Below are positions 7,751-14,765 of a DNA stretch of 35,547 nt, piece by piece. A model generated the notes under the pieces. The model had not been told where the DNA came from. It did no database searches and was given only the letters and a program-made list of their open reading frames with translations. The position numbers were made by a program, and so were the translations under genes. The first letter of the stretch is position 1. Every line of letters begins with the position of its first letter. Source of the stretch: CAZCSK01 sp964501265 (lineage in GTDB: Bacteria > Actinomycetota > CADDZG01 > JAHWKV01); assembly GCA_964501265.1 (NCBI GenBank), contig CAZCSK010000024.1, positions 1-35,547 on the forward strand, given 5' to 3'.

Positions 7751-8625
7751 GTCGCAGCCGGCGCCTCTCGGTAGGTGCGGGTGAGGTCGTCCCATAGCGC
7801 AGTGAAATCGTCGGAGTGCACGCCCCGGCGGCCCCCAAATCCGGGAAGACTCGTGTCGAGTACCCAGTGCCCGTCCTGAAGCTCGATCGAAGACTGCGCG
7901 ACGTCGGGCGTGCCCTGCGCCAATTCGCCCGACGAAGTCGGAAGCAACTCAGCTGCGTCGTTCGATGAAAAGTCGAGCGTTATACCGGCGGACTCAATTC
8001 GCTTCGTGACCTCAGTGAGCCACTGCTGCACGAGTTTCTCGGATGCGTTTGGCATGACTTTGTCTGCGAGAGCGTCCTCCTCGTTCTCGATCGGCTCAAA
8101 AAGGCCCACTGCATCGGGCAATGCTCTCTGGAGCGCGGCGGTGATTTGGTGGCGTCCCTCAACGGGTCCGTTTGCGAGGCGCTCAAGCCAAGCTTCCGCG
8201 TGTAGACGGTGATACCTCTCCTCGCGGAGCAGCTTTTCGGAAACATCGGCCAATGGTGAGTATGAGGACTCGGCGAATGCCTCCAGCCTTACCTGCTCGG
8301 CGCTGTCGTATAGAAAGTGGCGCGCAAGCGTGAATGCCCATTCGCGATTGGGCCGTTCGCAAACAATGGCGTGGCGATATTCGTTGGGTTGCCGGGCGAG
8401 TGCAATTTCGTCGGGGGTCTGACCGTCGATTTCGGACAACAGCTTGTAGAAGAGGTTGGCGTGACCAATCTCGTCTTGCGCGATCGAGCTGAACGCGATG
8501 TCCTCTTCGATGTGCGGGGCCCAGCCTGTCCATTCCGAATGGCGGTGCCCGATGATCAGCTCGTCGTCGGCAGCAGCGAGAAGCAGCGACCGAAGACCGG
8601 CCCCCCCACCCGAATCGTTCGACAT
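7744..8625 (-). CDS. paaC: 1,2-phenylacetyl-CoA epoxidase structural subunit PaaC
   Basis: This 293-residue ferritin-like subunit pairs with PaaA in the multicomponent epoxidase. It carries the characteristic early motif LLAAADDELIIGHRHSEWTGWAPHIEED and a helix with QDEIGHANLFYKLL, followed by HFLYDSAEQVRLEAF and ERYHRLHAEAWLERL. In the known family PaaC is a structural partner that does not hold the catalytic di-iron site, although it keeps part of the ferritin-like signature. The ATG at 8625 is two bases after the paaB stop, and its stop overlaps the start of paaD. Confidence 0.95.
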   Translation of the reverse strand: MSNDSGGGAGLRSLLLAAADDELIIGHRHSEWTGWAPHIEEDIAFSSIAQDEIGHANLFYKLLSEIDGQTPDEIALARQPNEYRHAIVCERPNREWAFTLARHFLYDSAEQVRLEAFAESSYSPLADVSEKLLREERYHRLHAEAWLERLANGPVEGRHQITAALQRALPDAVGLFEPIENEEDALADKVMPNASEKLVQQWLTEVTKRIESAGITLDFSSNDAAELLPTSSGELAQGTPDVAQSSIELQDGHWVLDTSLPGFGGRRGVHSDDFTALWDDLTRTYREAPAATW

Positions 8626-8627
8626 GA

Positions 8628-8957
8628 CTAGTAGTCGTCGCCTGCCACTGCGGTTGCGTGCCGCGGGGCCGACGCTGGCGCGAACTTTGCTCGGGCAATT
8701 TCTCGTTTTCCTACGACGCCTCGGTAGGCCTCGGGGTACCTGTAGGACTTGTCAGTTATTTGCTCGAGAAGACCGTGGTCGGCTGATTGATGGACGTCTG
8801 CGCGTCGCACAACCCAAAGACCCATTCCTTCTTTGCGGCGGAAGAAGCACTCCTTGGCGTATGACATCGCCATCTCAGGGTCGGGGGCGAGAACACTGCC
8901 CACGTGTGCGTACGCGTCGGCGTGGCCCTTCTGCTGAAAGACTTCCCACACCTGCAT
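8628..8957 (-). CDS. paaB: 1,2-phenylacetyl-CoA epoxidase subunit PaaB
   Basis: PaaB is a small subunit that bridges PaaAC units of the epoxidase. The 109 residues begin MQVWEVFQQKG and contain the family hallmarks HVGSVLAPDPEMAMSYAKECFFRRKEG and LWVVRRADV. The frame is open further upstream to 9095, but that part overlaps paaA and has no PaaB-like sequence; the ATG at 8957 shares a base with the paaA TGA (TGATG), typical operon coupling. The extended C-terminal tail after SYRYPEAYRGVVGKRE is somewhat Ala-rich. It is the second gene of the paaABCD block. Confidence 0.94.
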   Translation of the reverse strand: MQVWEVFQQKGHADAYAHVGSVLAPDPEMAMSYAKECFFRRKEGMGLWVVRRADVHQSADHGLLEQITDKSYRYPEAYRGVVGKREIARAKFAPASAPRHATAVAGDDY

Positions 8958-9877
8958 CAGGAAGCCGCACTCCAAAGGGGCTCGCTCAGCGCCTCGCGGA
9001 CCCAGCGGTGGTGGTCCCAAACTTTGCGCCGCATCGAAAGGCGTGCCTGCGTCGATGGACCCTCGCCCTTCACGATCTTCCAGAAAATCGTCCAATCGAT
9101 CTCGCCGGGCACCCAGTGCCCCGTTGAATCGTCGAAATGCAGCCCCTTATCCGGGAGCGTAAAACCGAGGTCGAGGATTCTTGGAACGTAGTGATCGAGG
9201 AACTCGCCACGCAACTCCTCGTTGTTCTTGGACTTGATTCCCCACCGCAGGAGCACGTCCTTGGCCGGATTCGATGGGGGGCCGAAGAAATGCATGATCG
9301 CTTCCCACCATCTGTCGAGACCGTCCTGGAACATCCATCGCTGGTGCTCGGTTCCATTAGCAAGTTCAAGGGTGATGTCTTCGCCATGCCTAAGGTGAAG
9401 CTGCTCCTCCGAGCAGATCCTTCGCATAACGCGCGTGTAGGGCGCATATGAGCAGTCGAGCAAGGCGCGTTGCGTGACAAGTGCGGCTCCATCGATAAGC
9501 CAGCCAATGATCGCCACGTCGCCCCAGTGCTCGGTGGGGTAGTGAAACACATTGTGGAACTTGGTCCGCCCGTTGATCAGATCTTCGAACATAGAGTCAC
9601 GACTCTTGCCCAAGTCTTCGGCGACTCGATAGAGCAACTGCGCGTGCCCCACTTCGTCTTGCACTTTTGCGGTCAGTGACATCTTGCGGCGAAGGCTTGG
9701 CGCGCGCGGAATCCATTCTCGCTCGGGCAGGGCACCCATGATCTCTGAGTTAGCGTGCATCTCGATAAACTTGAGAACCGCGTTGCGGTATTCGTCGGGC
9801 ATCCAATCGCTGGTCTCGATCTTGTCCTTCGAATCGATTCGGGCCTTGAACTGCGCCAACTTGTCTTCGTATGTCAT
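8957..9877 (-). CDS. paaA: 1,2-phenylacetyl-CoA epoxidase catalytic subunit PaaA
   Basis: PaaA holds the di-iron centre that inserts oxygen into the ring of phenylacetyl-CoA. The 306-residue ferritin-like protein shows E45 in MHANSEIMGALPE, the E75-x-x-H78 pair in QDEVGHAQLLYR, and the second helical pair around CSEEQLHLRHGED. GRTKFHNVFHYPTEHWGD and the C-terminal WTIFWKIVKGEGP are characteristic of PaaA. The ATG at 9877 lies three bases after the tetR stop, with a GGGAG Shine-Dalgarno inside the end of tetR, so regulator and enzyme genes are one transcript. No PaaE reductase gene follows paaD before the terminator. Confidence 0.96.
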   Translation of the reverse strand: MTYEDKLAQFKARIDSKDKIETSDWMPDEYRNAVLKFIEMHANSEIMGALPEREWIPRAPSLRRKMSLTAKVQDEVGHAQLLYRVAEDLGKSRDSMFEDLINGRTKFHNVFHYPTEHWGDVAIIGWLIDGAALVTQRALLDCSYAPYTRVMRRICSEEQLHLRHGEDITLELANGTEHQRWMFQDGLDRWWEAIMHFFGPPSNPAKDVLLRWGIKSKNNEELRGEFLDHYVPRILDLGFTLPDKGLHFDDSTGHWVPGEIDWTIFWKIVKGEGPSTQARLSMRRKVWDHHRWVREALSEPLWSAAS

Positions 9878-9880
9878 CGT

Positions 9881-10471
9881 CTACGCTCCCTTTCTAAATC
9901 CCTCTAGGATCATTTCACTAAACTGGTTCGCAATTTCCCGAGGAGACATATGACCTTTGGGGTCGTACCACTGGTATACCCAGTTGGCGGAGGACAGTAC
10001 GAAAAGCGTTGCGAACTTTGGGTCAAGGCCCTTGCGGAATTCGCCCGCGCGGATCCCTTCATCGACGATTTGCCTGATAAGAGCCTGATACTGATTCCGC
10101 TTCGCCACAATGAGTCGGCGTCTTTTAGCGGAGAGAAATTTCCAGTCATTGAGGAAGACCGTTGCGGCTTCCATATGCTCGGCGACAGTTTCCACGTGGG
10201 CCTGCAGCGCGGATCTGAGCTTGGTGGGGGCCGGCGCATCCTCTGAAGCGACCGCTCTCAGCCGATTGATAAAGCGATCCGCCCCGCGGTCGACGATCTC
10301 AAATAGCAGATCCTCTTTCGATTCGATATGGGCGTAGATGGACCCCTTGAGAATTCCCAGACCATCCGCCAAGTCCTGCATGGAAGAGCCCCTGTATCCC
10401 TGCTCGCTGAATACCTGGGCGGCAACTTCGAGAAGTCGCTCCCGTCGATCGACGGACTGGGTTGATGCCAT
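9881..10471 (-). CDS. paaR: TetR-family regulator of the paa operon (PaaR-like)
   Basis: This 196-residue TetR-type repressor has an N-terminal HTH (about residues 31-50, MQDLADGLGILKGSIYAHIE) followed by SKEDLLFEIV and an all-helical ligand domain. I take ATG 10471 as the start; the frame continues upstream to 10645 but those residues are not family-like and would run across the promoter. The operator-like palindrome at 10485-10498 and the direct linkage to paaABCD point to a PaaR-type repressor that responds to phenylacetyl-CoA or another acyl-CoA. The ligand is inferred. The regulator would also control its own gene, since it is first in the operon. Confidence 0.9.
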   Translation of the reverse strand: MASTQSVDRRERLLEVAAQVFSEQGYRGSSMQDLADGLGILKGSIYAHIESKEDLLFEIVDRGADRFINRLRAVASEDAPAPTKLRSALQAHVETVAEHMEAATVFLNDWKFLSAKRRRLIVAKRNQYQALIRQIVDEGIRAGEFRKGLDPKFATLFVLSSANWVYQWYDPKGHMSPREIANQFSEMILEGFRKGA

Positions 10472-10477
10472 GGCACA

Positions 10478-10506
10478 AGCATACCAAACGACCGTTTGTT
10501 TGTCAC
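10478..10506 (-). promoter_or_regulatory. Leaderless promoter of tetR-paaABCD
   Basis: On the minus strand GTGACA (-35, 10506-10501) is followed by a 17-base spacer and TATGCT (-10, 10483-10478). The ATG of the regulator starts 6 bases after the -10, so transcription is expected to begin at or next to the start codon. The palindromic operator fills most of the spacer. Confidence 0.75.
10485..10498. promoter_or_regulatory. PaaR-type operator palindrome
   Basis: CAAACG-AC-CGTTTG is a perfect inverted repeat with a two-base centre. It fits the CNAACGNNCGTTNG pattern that I recall for the PaaR repressor of Thermus thermophilus. Its place between -35 and -10 would block RNA polymerase directly. 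Confidence 0.8.
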
Positions 10507-10583
10507 CGGCCTGCGCGCCGATAACGGGGGTATCGGGGTGTCGCGCCCCCGGGGCCGCGCCGGTTTCGCGCTGAAACGTTGGA

Positions 10584-10629
10584 GCCGCGACCCCAATGCC
10601 CGATAAGGCCCGGTGGACGGGGTCGCGGC
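10584..10629. other. Perfect 11-bp inverted repeat in the intergenic region
   Basis: GCCGCGACCCC (10584-10594) and GGGGTCGCGGC (10619-10629) are exact reverse complements separated by 24 bases. They lie between the divergent paa regulator and the DUF4870 gene, upstream of the latter's GTG. There is no T-run after either arm, so it is not an ordinary intrinsic terminator. It could be an operator for a dyad-binding protein or a structured leader. The rest of the 225-base intergenic region holds a further smaller G/C hairpin near 10530-10560 and the DUF4870 Shine-Dalgarno. Confidence 0.6.
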
Positions 10630-10696
10630 CCCGAGCAGTGGCCAACGTAGGCCCAAAACCTGGCGTATTCTTCGATCAATCAACGAGGAGAAAAGA

Positions 10697-11068
10697 GTGG
10701 AAGAACCTCCAATGCCGGTATCGAGCGCTGCGACCCAGGAACGCAATTGGGCTACTGGCCTCCATTTCTGCGCTCTCTCGATTTACGTAGGCATTCCGTT
10801 GGGAAACATCATCGCCCCGCTGGTCATTTGGCTGATGAAGAAGGACTCGATGCCTTCCGTAGATGTCGCCGGCAAGGCTGTCTTGAACTTCAACATCAGC
10901 GTTGCTATCTACTTTTTGGTGGCTATTCCTTTCGTGTTCATTCTCATTGGTATCCCCCTCTTGATTGCGCTCATCGCATTTCATGTGGTATTTACCATTC
11001 TTGCCGGGCTCGCCGCCAACAGAGGTGACGCGTTCACTTACCCGCTTGCAATCCGGTTCATACACTGA
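10697..11068 (+). CDS. DUF4870-type small membrane protein
   Basis: The 123-residue protein has the DUF4870 layout: a soluble start with NWATGLHFCALSIYVGIPLGNIIAPLVIWLMKKD, then VDVAGKAVLNFNISVAIYFLVAIPFVF and a third hydrophobic segment ending in LAANRGDAFTYPLAIRFI. That gives about three membrane helices. The function of the family is unknown. I choose GTG 10697 because a GAGGAG Shine-Dalgarno (10685-10690) sits 6 bases before it; ATG 10712 is the alternative, and the open frame upstream to 10613 is not conserved-looking. Its TGA overlaps the CTG proposed as the start of endonuclease III. Confidence 0.85.
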   Translation: MEEPPMPVSSAATQERNWATGLHFCALSIYVGIPLGNIIAPLVIWLMKKDSMPSVDVAGKAVLNFNISVAIYFLVAIPFVFILIGIPLLIALIAFHVVFTILAGLAANRGDAFTYPLAIRFIH

Positions 11069-11721
11069 CTCAAAAGGTTTCGCGCCTGGATCCGCCCTCC
11101 CAGCGTTTCTCGCTCATTTATCGACGCCTGAGGAAGGCGTATCCGGACGCCCGCTGCGCGCTCACTTTTGCCAACCCACACGAGATGCTCTTTGCGACGA
11201 TCTTGTCGGCCCAGTGCACCGACGTCATGGTGAACCAAGTGACCGAGAAGTTGTTCAAGAAGTACAAGACTCTGGCCGACTACGCCTCTGCCGACATCGG
11301 CGAACTCGAGCAGGCCATTCACTCCACCGGATTTTTTCGTCAGAAGGCCAAGAATCTGCAGGCGACGGCCCGCAAGTTACTTGCCGATTTCGACGGTCAG
11401 GTCCCCCGGACGATGGCCGAGCTGACGACCCTTCCGGGGGCAGCCCGCAAGACCTCGAATGTCGTTCTCGGAAATGCATTCGGCAAAACAGAAGGGATTG
11501 CAGTGGACACTCACGTGCGGCGACTGTCCCAGAGGCTCGGCCTCACGGATCACGAAGACCCAGTCAAGATCGAGCGCGATCTGATGGACCTGGCCCCCAA
11601 GGCCAAATGGTTTCCGCTGAGCTATCTGTTTATCGAGCACGGGCGTGCGGTGTGCAAGGCGCCCACTCCTCGCTGCGAAGAGTGCGTCCTCGCAGACATC
11701 TGTCCTTCGTCTAGGGTCTAG
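11065..11721 (+). CDS. nth: Endonuclease III (DNA glycosylase/AP lyase), probable CTG start
   Basis: This base-excision repair enzyme removes oxidised pyrimidines. It has the HhH-GPD core: LFATILSAQCTD, the hairpin LPGAARKTSNVVL with the catalytic Lys, and VDTHVRR with the catalytic Asp. The C-terminal four cysteines are spaced Cx6Cx2Cx5C for a 4Fe-4S cluster (CKAPTPRCEECVLADIC). The hairpin is LPGAARKT instead of the usual LPGVGRKT. The first in-frame ATG is at 11185, but family-like sequence extends well upstream (IYRRLRKAYPDARCALTFANPHE) and the frame is open back to a TGA at 11026-11028 with no ATG, GTG or TTG. The best available start is CTG at 11065, overlapping the previous gene's stop as CTGA. 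Confidence 0.88.
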   Translation: MTQKVSRLDPPSQRFSLIYRRLRKAYPDARCALTFANPHEMLFATILSAQCTDVMVNQVTEKLFKKYKTLADYASADIGELEQAIHSTGFFRQKAKNLQATARKLLADFDGQVPRTMAELTTLPGAARKTSNVVLGNAFGKTEGIAVDTHVRRLSQRLGLTDHEDPVKIERDLMDLAPKAKWFPLSYLFIEHGRAVCKAPTPRCEECVLADICPSSRV

Positions 11722-11723
11722 AG

Positions 11724-12452
11724 ATGGCGCGCGGAACGCTTTACGTTGGCACCTCCGGTTTTGCCTACAAGGAGTGGAAAGGCGTCTTTTATCCTGAGGG
11801 CCTTTCTGACAAGAAGATGCTCGCGCACTATTCGAGCATGCTTGGCACAGTCGAGGTCAACTACACTTTCCGACGGTGGCCATCGGAGTCGGCCATGGAG
11901 ACTTGGAAGACACAGTCCGCGGACGGATTCAGATTCACCCTCAAGGCCCCGCAGCGGATCACCCACACGAAGCGACTGAAGGATGTGTCCGACGAGACAA
12001 CCGAATTTGTCAAAAGGGCTCGCTTGCTGGGTGACAAGCTCGGAACGATCCTCTTTCAGTTGCCACCAAACTTGAAGTACGACCGCGAGCGGCTGGCCCC
12101 CTTTCTGCAGTCTTTGCCCGAGGGCTCTCTTTACGCGATGGAGTTCCGTCACGAATCGTGGGGCGACAGCGAAGTTGCCGAGCTTTTGTCCGGCGCGCAA
12201 GTTGCGCTCTGCGGCGCAGACACCGAGGCGACTCCAGTCAAGGACATCCCCGTGACCGCGCAGCATGTTTATCTGCGGCTTCGGCGAGAGGACTATGCGG
12301 ACGAGGCCCTCGATGCCTGGGCCGGCAAAGTGAATGCGACTCTTGATGCCGGCCTCGATGTTTATTGTTATTTCAAACACGAAGGTGGGGGAGTCGGCCC
12401 GAGGTACGCGCTGCATGTTCGCGATGAAGTGCAAAAGTCCGGTCAGCGTTAG
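11724..12452 (+). CDS. DUF72 (YecE-like) protein
   Basis: The 242-residue protein is a DUF72 TIM-barrel-like member. It has the family start GTLYVGTSGFAYKEWKGVFYPEGL, the HYSSMLGTVEVNYTFRRWPS segment, FRFTLKAPQRITH, LGTILFQLPPNLKYD and YAMEFRHESW. It ends shortly after the YCYFKHEGGG block. Family biochemistry is not settled. The ATG is two bases after the nth stop, so it is probably cotranscribed, which fits the frequent appearance of DUF72 proteins near DNA-repair genes but proves nothing about function. Confidence 0.92.
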   Translation: MARGTLYVGTSGFAYKEWKGVFYPEGLSDKKMLAHYSSMLGTVEVNYTFRRWPSESAMETWKTQSADGFRFTLKAPQRITHTKRLKDVSDETTEFVKRARLLGDKLGTILFQLPPNLKYDRERLAPFLQSLPEGSLYAMEFRHESWGDSEVAELLSGAQVALCGADTEATPVKDIPVTAQHVYLRLRREDYADEALDAWAGKVNATLDAGLDVYCYFKHEGGGVGPRYALHVRDEVQKSGQR

Positions 12453-12461
12453 GATCGGTAG

Positions 12462-13658
12462 GTGGACTTTCGAGATTCACCAGAGCAGGCCGCATTTCGT
12501 GACGAATTCCGCACGTGGCTTGCAGCGAATCTGCCCGATGGATGGCTGGACGGCAAGACCAACTACCCCGTAAGGCGCGAAGAGCGCTATGAGTTCATGC
12601 GGGCCTGGCAACGCAAGCTCTTCGACGGGGGCTGGATCGGAATGTCCTGGCCGAAGGAGTTCGGGGGCCGAGGGGCGAATCCGTTTGAGCAGATCATCTA
12701 TTTTTCGGAGTATTCCCGTGTTCGGGCACCTGAAACAGTCGGCGTTATTGGACTCAACATGGCTGGCCCCACAATCATTGTTCACGGAACCGATGAGCAG
12801 AAGAATCGGTATCTGAGCAAGATTCTTTCCGGCGAGGAGATCTGGTGCCAGGGGTTCTCCGAGCCCGGCGCGGGCTCCGATCTGGCGGGTGTATCGACGA
12901 AGGCCATTCGCGACGGCGATGAGTACGTGGTCACAGGTCAGAAGGTGTGGAGTTCCTACGCGCACATCGCCGATTTCTGCATCTTGGTAACAAGGAGCGA
13001 CCCGGCGTCCTCGAGTCACGCGGGCCTGTCGTACTTGATTGTTGATATGCGTTCTGCCGGCATCGAAGTCCGACCCATCGTCCAGATCACGGGCGATCCG
13101 GAGTTCAACGAAATCTTTTTCGACGAGGTGCGAATACCTGCAGCTAACATCCTGGGCGCAGAAGGAGACGGCTGGCGGGTGGCAATGACCACTTTGATGC
13201 ACGAACGGGGGACGTTGGGCGTGGTTCTGCAGATGCGCTCGGGCGCGATGCTCGAAGACCTCATAAAGCTGGCGCGCAGCACTACGATCAACGGGGATCG
13301 AATGATCGACCGACCCGCGGTCCGCGACACTTTGGCGGAGTTCGAAATCGAAGTTGAAGCCATGCGCATGACAGGCAATCGGAGCATCAGTAACTACGCG
13401 CGCTCTGGGGTGCCCGGCCCCGAGGGGTCGATCCTCAAATTGCACTGGTCGGAACTGAACCAACGGATGACAGAGTTTTCGTGGGACTTACTCGGACCCT
13501 ATTCGCAGGTCGACGCGGGGTCTGCGCATTCCATCCAAGAAGGGAAGTGGCAGTATGAGTTCTTGCGCTCAAGGGGCAACACTCTTGAGGCAGGCACTTC
13601 GGAAGTGTTGCGTAACATCATCGCCGAGCGCGTTCTCGGCCTGCCGAGGAGCCGGTAG
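12462..13658 (+). CDS. Acyl-CoA dehydrogenase (larger of an adjacent pair)
   Basis: This FAD-dependent alpha,beta-dehydrogenase of acyl-CoA thioesters has 398 residues. The N-terminal helical domain has WIGMSWPKEFGGRGANPFEQ. The FAD/substrate motif is CQGFSEPGAGSDLAGVSTKA with VVTGQKVWSSYA. The C-terminal part ends LEAGTSEVLRNIIAERVLGLPR, the usual ACAD ending. The GTG start at 12462 is preceded by the purine-rich AGGATCGGTAG. It overlaps the next acyl-CoA dehydrogenase by one base. Such tightly linked pairs of about 400 and 370 residues form alpha2beta2 enzymes in actinobacterial sterol side-chain degradation; whether this pair does so is inference. The substrate is unknown. Confidence 0.93.
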   Translation: MDFRDSPEQAAFRDEFRTWLAANLPDGWLDGKTNYPVRREERYEFMRAWQRKLFDGGWIGMSWPKEFGGRGANPFEQIIYFSEYSRVRAPETVGVIGLNMAGPTIIVHGTDEQKNRYLSKILSGEEIWCQGFSEPGAGSDLAGVSTKAIRDGDEYVVTGQKVWSSYAHIADFCILVTRSDPASSSHAGLSYLIVDMRSAGIEVRPIVQITGDPEFNEIFFDEVRIPAANILGAEGDGWRVAMTTLMHERGTLGVVLQMRSGAMLEDLIKLARSTTINGDRMIDRPAVRDTLAEFEIEVEAMRMTGNRSISNYARSGVPGPEGSILKLHWSELNQRMTEFSWDLLGPYSQVDAGSAHSIQEGKWQYEFLRSRGNTLEAGTSEVLRNIIAERVLGLPRSR

Positions 13659-14758
13659 TGGACTTTGCACTGACGCCGGATCAAGAGTCCCTCAGGTCAT
13701 CTGTGCGCGACTTCTTGGCTAAAGAGTGCACGTCTGCGGTTGTCCGGAAGGCTTGCGAGTCCGATGAACCCTTCGATGCGGCATTGTGGCGCAAGGCCGC
13801 GGATCTGGGCTGGCCTGCGCTTTGTGTTCCTGAAGAGTACGGCGGCGTGGGTCTGGGATGGATCGAAACTGCCCTCCTCGCCGAAGAGATGGGCAGAGCT
13901 TTGTTTCCCGGTCCGTACTTTTCAACTTTGCTCGCGGCGACCGCGATCCTTGCCGGAGGAAATGTTGAAACTAAGAAGAAGTATCTGCCTGGATTGGCCG
14001 ACGGATCCCTAATCGGCGCAGTCGCTCTATTTGAAGGCAGGGGAGACCGGCCCGAAGACATCCGCATGAAAGCGAGGCCCTCAGGCAACGGTTATATCCT
14101 CGATGGAGTCAAACTCTTCGTGACCGATGGGAACGCCGCAGACGTAATGGTGGTTGCCGCCTTGGGTGAAGACGGCCTCACCTTTCTGGTTGTCGATGGC
14201 GCAGCTAAAGGTGTCGTGGCAGAGGCCTTGCCGGTAGTCGACCGCACCAGACCTCAAGCGTCAGTTACTTTCTCGGAAGTTGAAGTTCCGGCTGCCAACC
14301 TACTGGAAGGGGAAACCTTCGAACTCATAAGGGACCGAGCGGCCTTGTTTCTCGCCGCAGAACAAACTGGAGTCGCGCGACGCTGCATGGAAATGAGCAT
14401 TGAGTATGCGAAAACGCGGCAGCAATTCGGCAAGCCGATAGGTATTTATCAAGCCGTATCGCACAAACTTTCCGACATGTACATGATGGTCGAGCACGCC
14501 ACCTCGTTGGTGCTGTTCGCAGCATGGGCGGCCGACGAGGACCCCGACTCATCCTCTGCCGCCGCCTGGCGGGCCAAGGTGTGGGCTTCGCGGGCGGCGC
14601 GGGCAGCGACCGGCGACGGCATACAGGTTCACGGAGGAATCGGATTCACCTGGGAGCACGACCTGCATCTCTACTTTAAAAGAGCCAAGGCGAATGAGTT
14701 TCTGATCTCAGATTCCACGCGCCTTCGGGAACTCATCGCAGATCGAATAGCCGGGTAG
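13658..14758 (+). CDS. Acyl-CoA dehydrogenase (smaller of an adjacent pair)
   Basis: The 366-residue second dehydrogenase starts at GTG 13658, which shares its G with the stop codon of the first. The N-terminal domain shows FALTPDQESLRSSVRDFL and CVPEEYGGVGLGWIE. The middle domain is more diverged, without the usual TEPxAGSD motif (here GAVALFEGRGDRPEDI). The C-terminus has ARRCMEMSIEYAKTRQQFGKPIGIYQAVSHKLSDMY and GIQVHGGIGFTWEHDLHLYFKRA, typical of FAD-contacting helices. The weak substrate-binding motif fits the idea that one subunit of the pair contributes cofactor-binding residues and the other the active site. The pair precedes a YgfZ-like gene by 7 bases. Confidence 0.93.
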   Translation: MDFALTPDQESLRSSVRDFLAKECTSAVVRKACESDEPFDAALWRKAADLGWPALCVPEEYGGVGLGWIETALLAEEMGRALFPGPYFSTLLAATAILAGGNVETKKKYLPGLADGSLIGAVALFEGRGDRPEDIRMKARPSGNGYILDGVKLFVTDGNAADVMVVAALGEDGLTFLVVDGAAKGVVAEALPVVDRTRPQASVTFSEVEVPAANLLEGETFELIRDRAALFLAAEQTGVARRCMEMSIEYAKTRQQFGKPIGIYQAVSHKLSDMYMMVEHATSLVLFAAWAADEDPDSSSAAAWRAKVWASRAARAATGDGIQVHGGIGFTWEHDLHLYFKRAKANEFLISDSTRLRELIADRIAG

Positions 14759-14765
14759 GCACCGA

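Noticed and set aside
10472..10645. Upstream extension of the paa regulator frame
   Set aside because: It would cross the promoter and operator and has no TetR-like sequence; ATG 10471 fits the leaderless promoter.
11718..12434. Minus-strand frame of 238 codons
   Set aside because: It is antisense to the DUF72 protein, which has clear family motifs on the plus strand.
12477..13463. Long minus-strand open frame of 328 codons
   Set aside because: It is antisense to the acyl-CoA dehydrogenase, has no family-like sequence and arises from GC-rich codon use.
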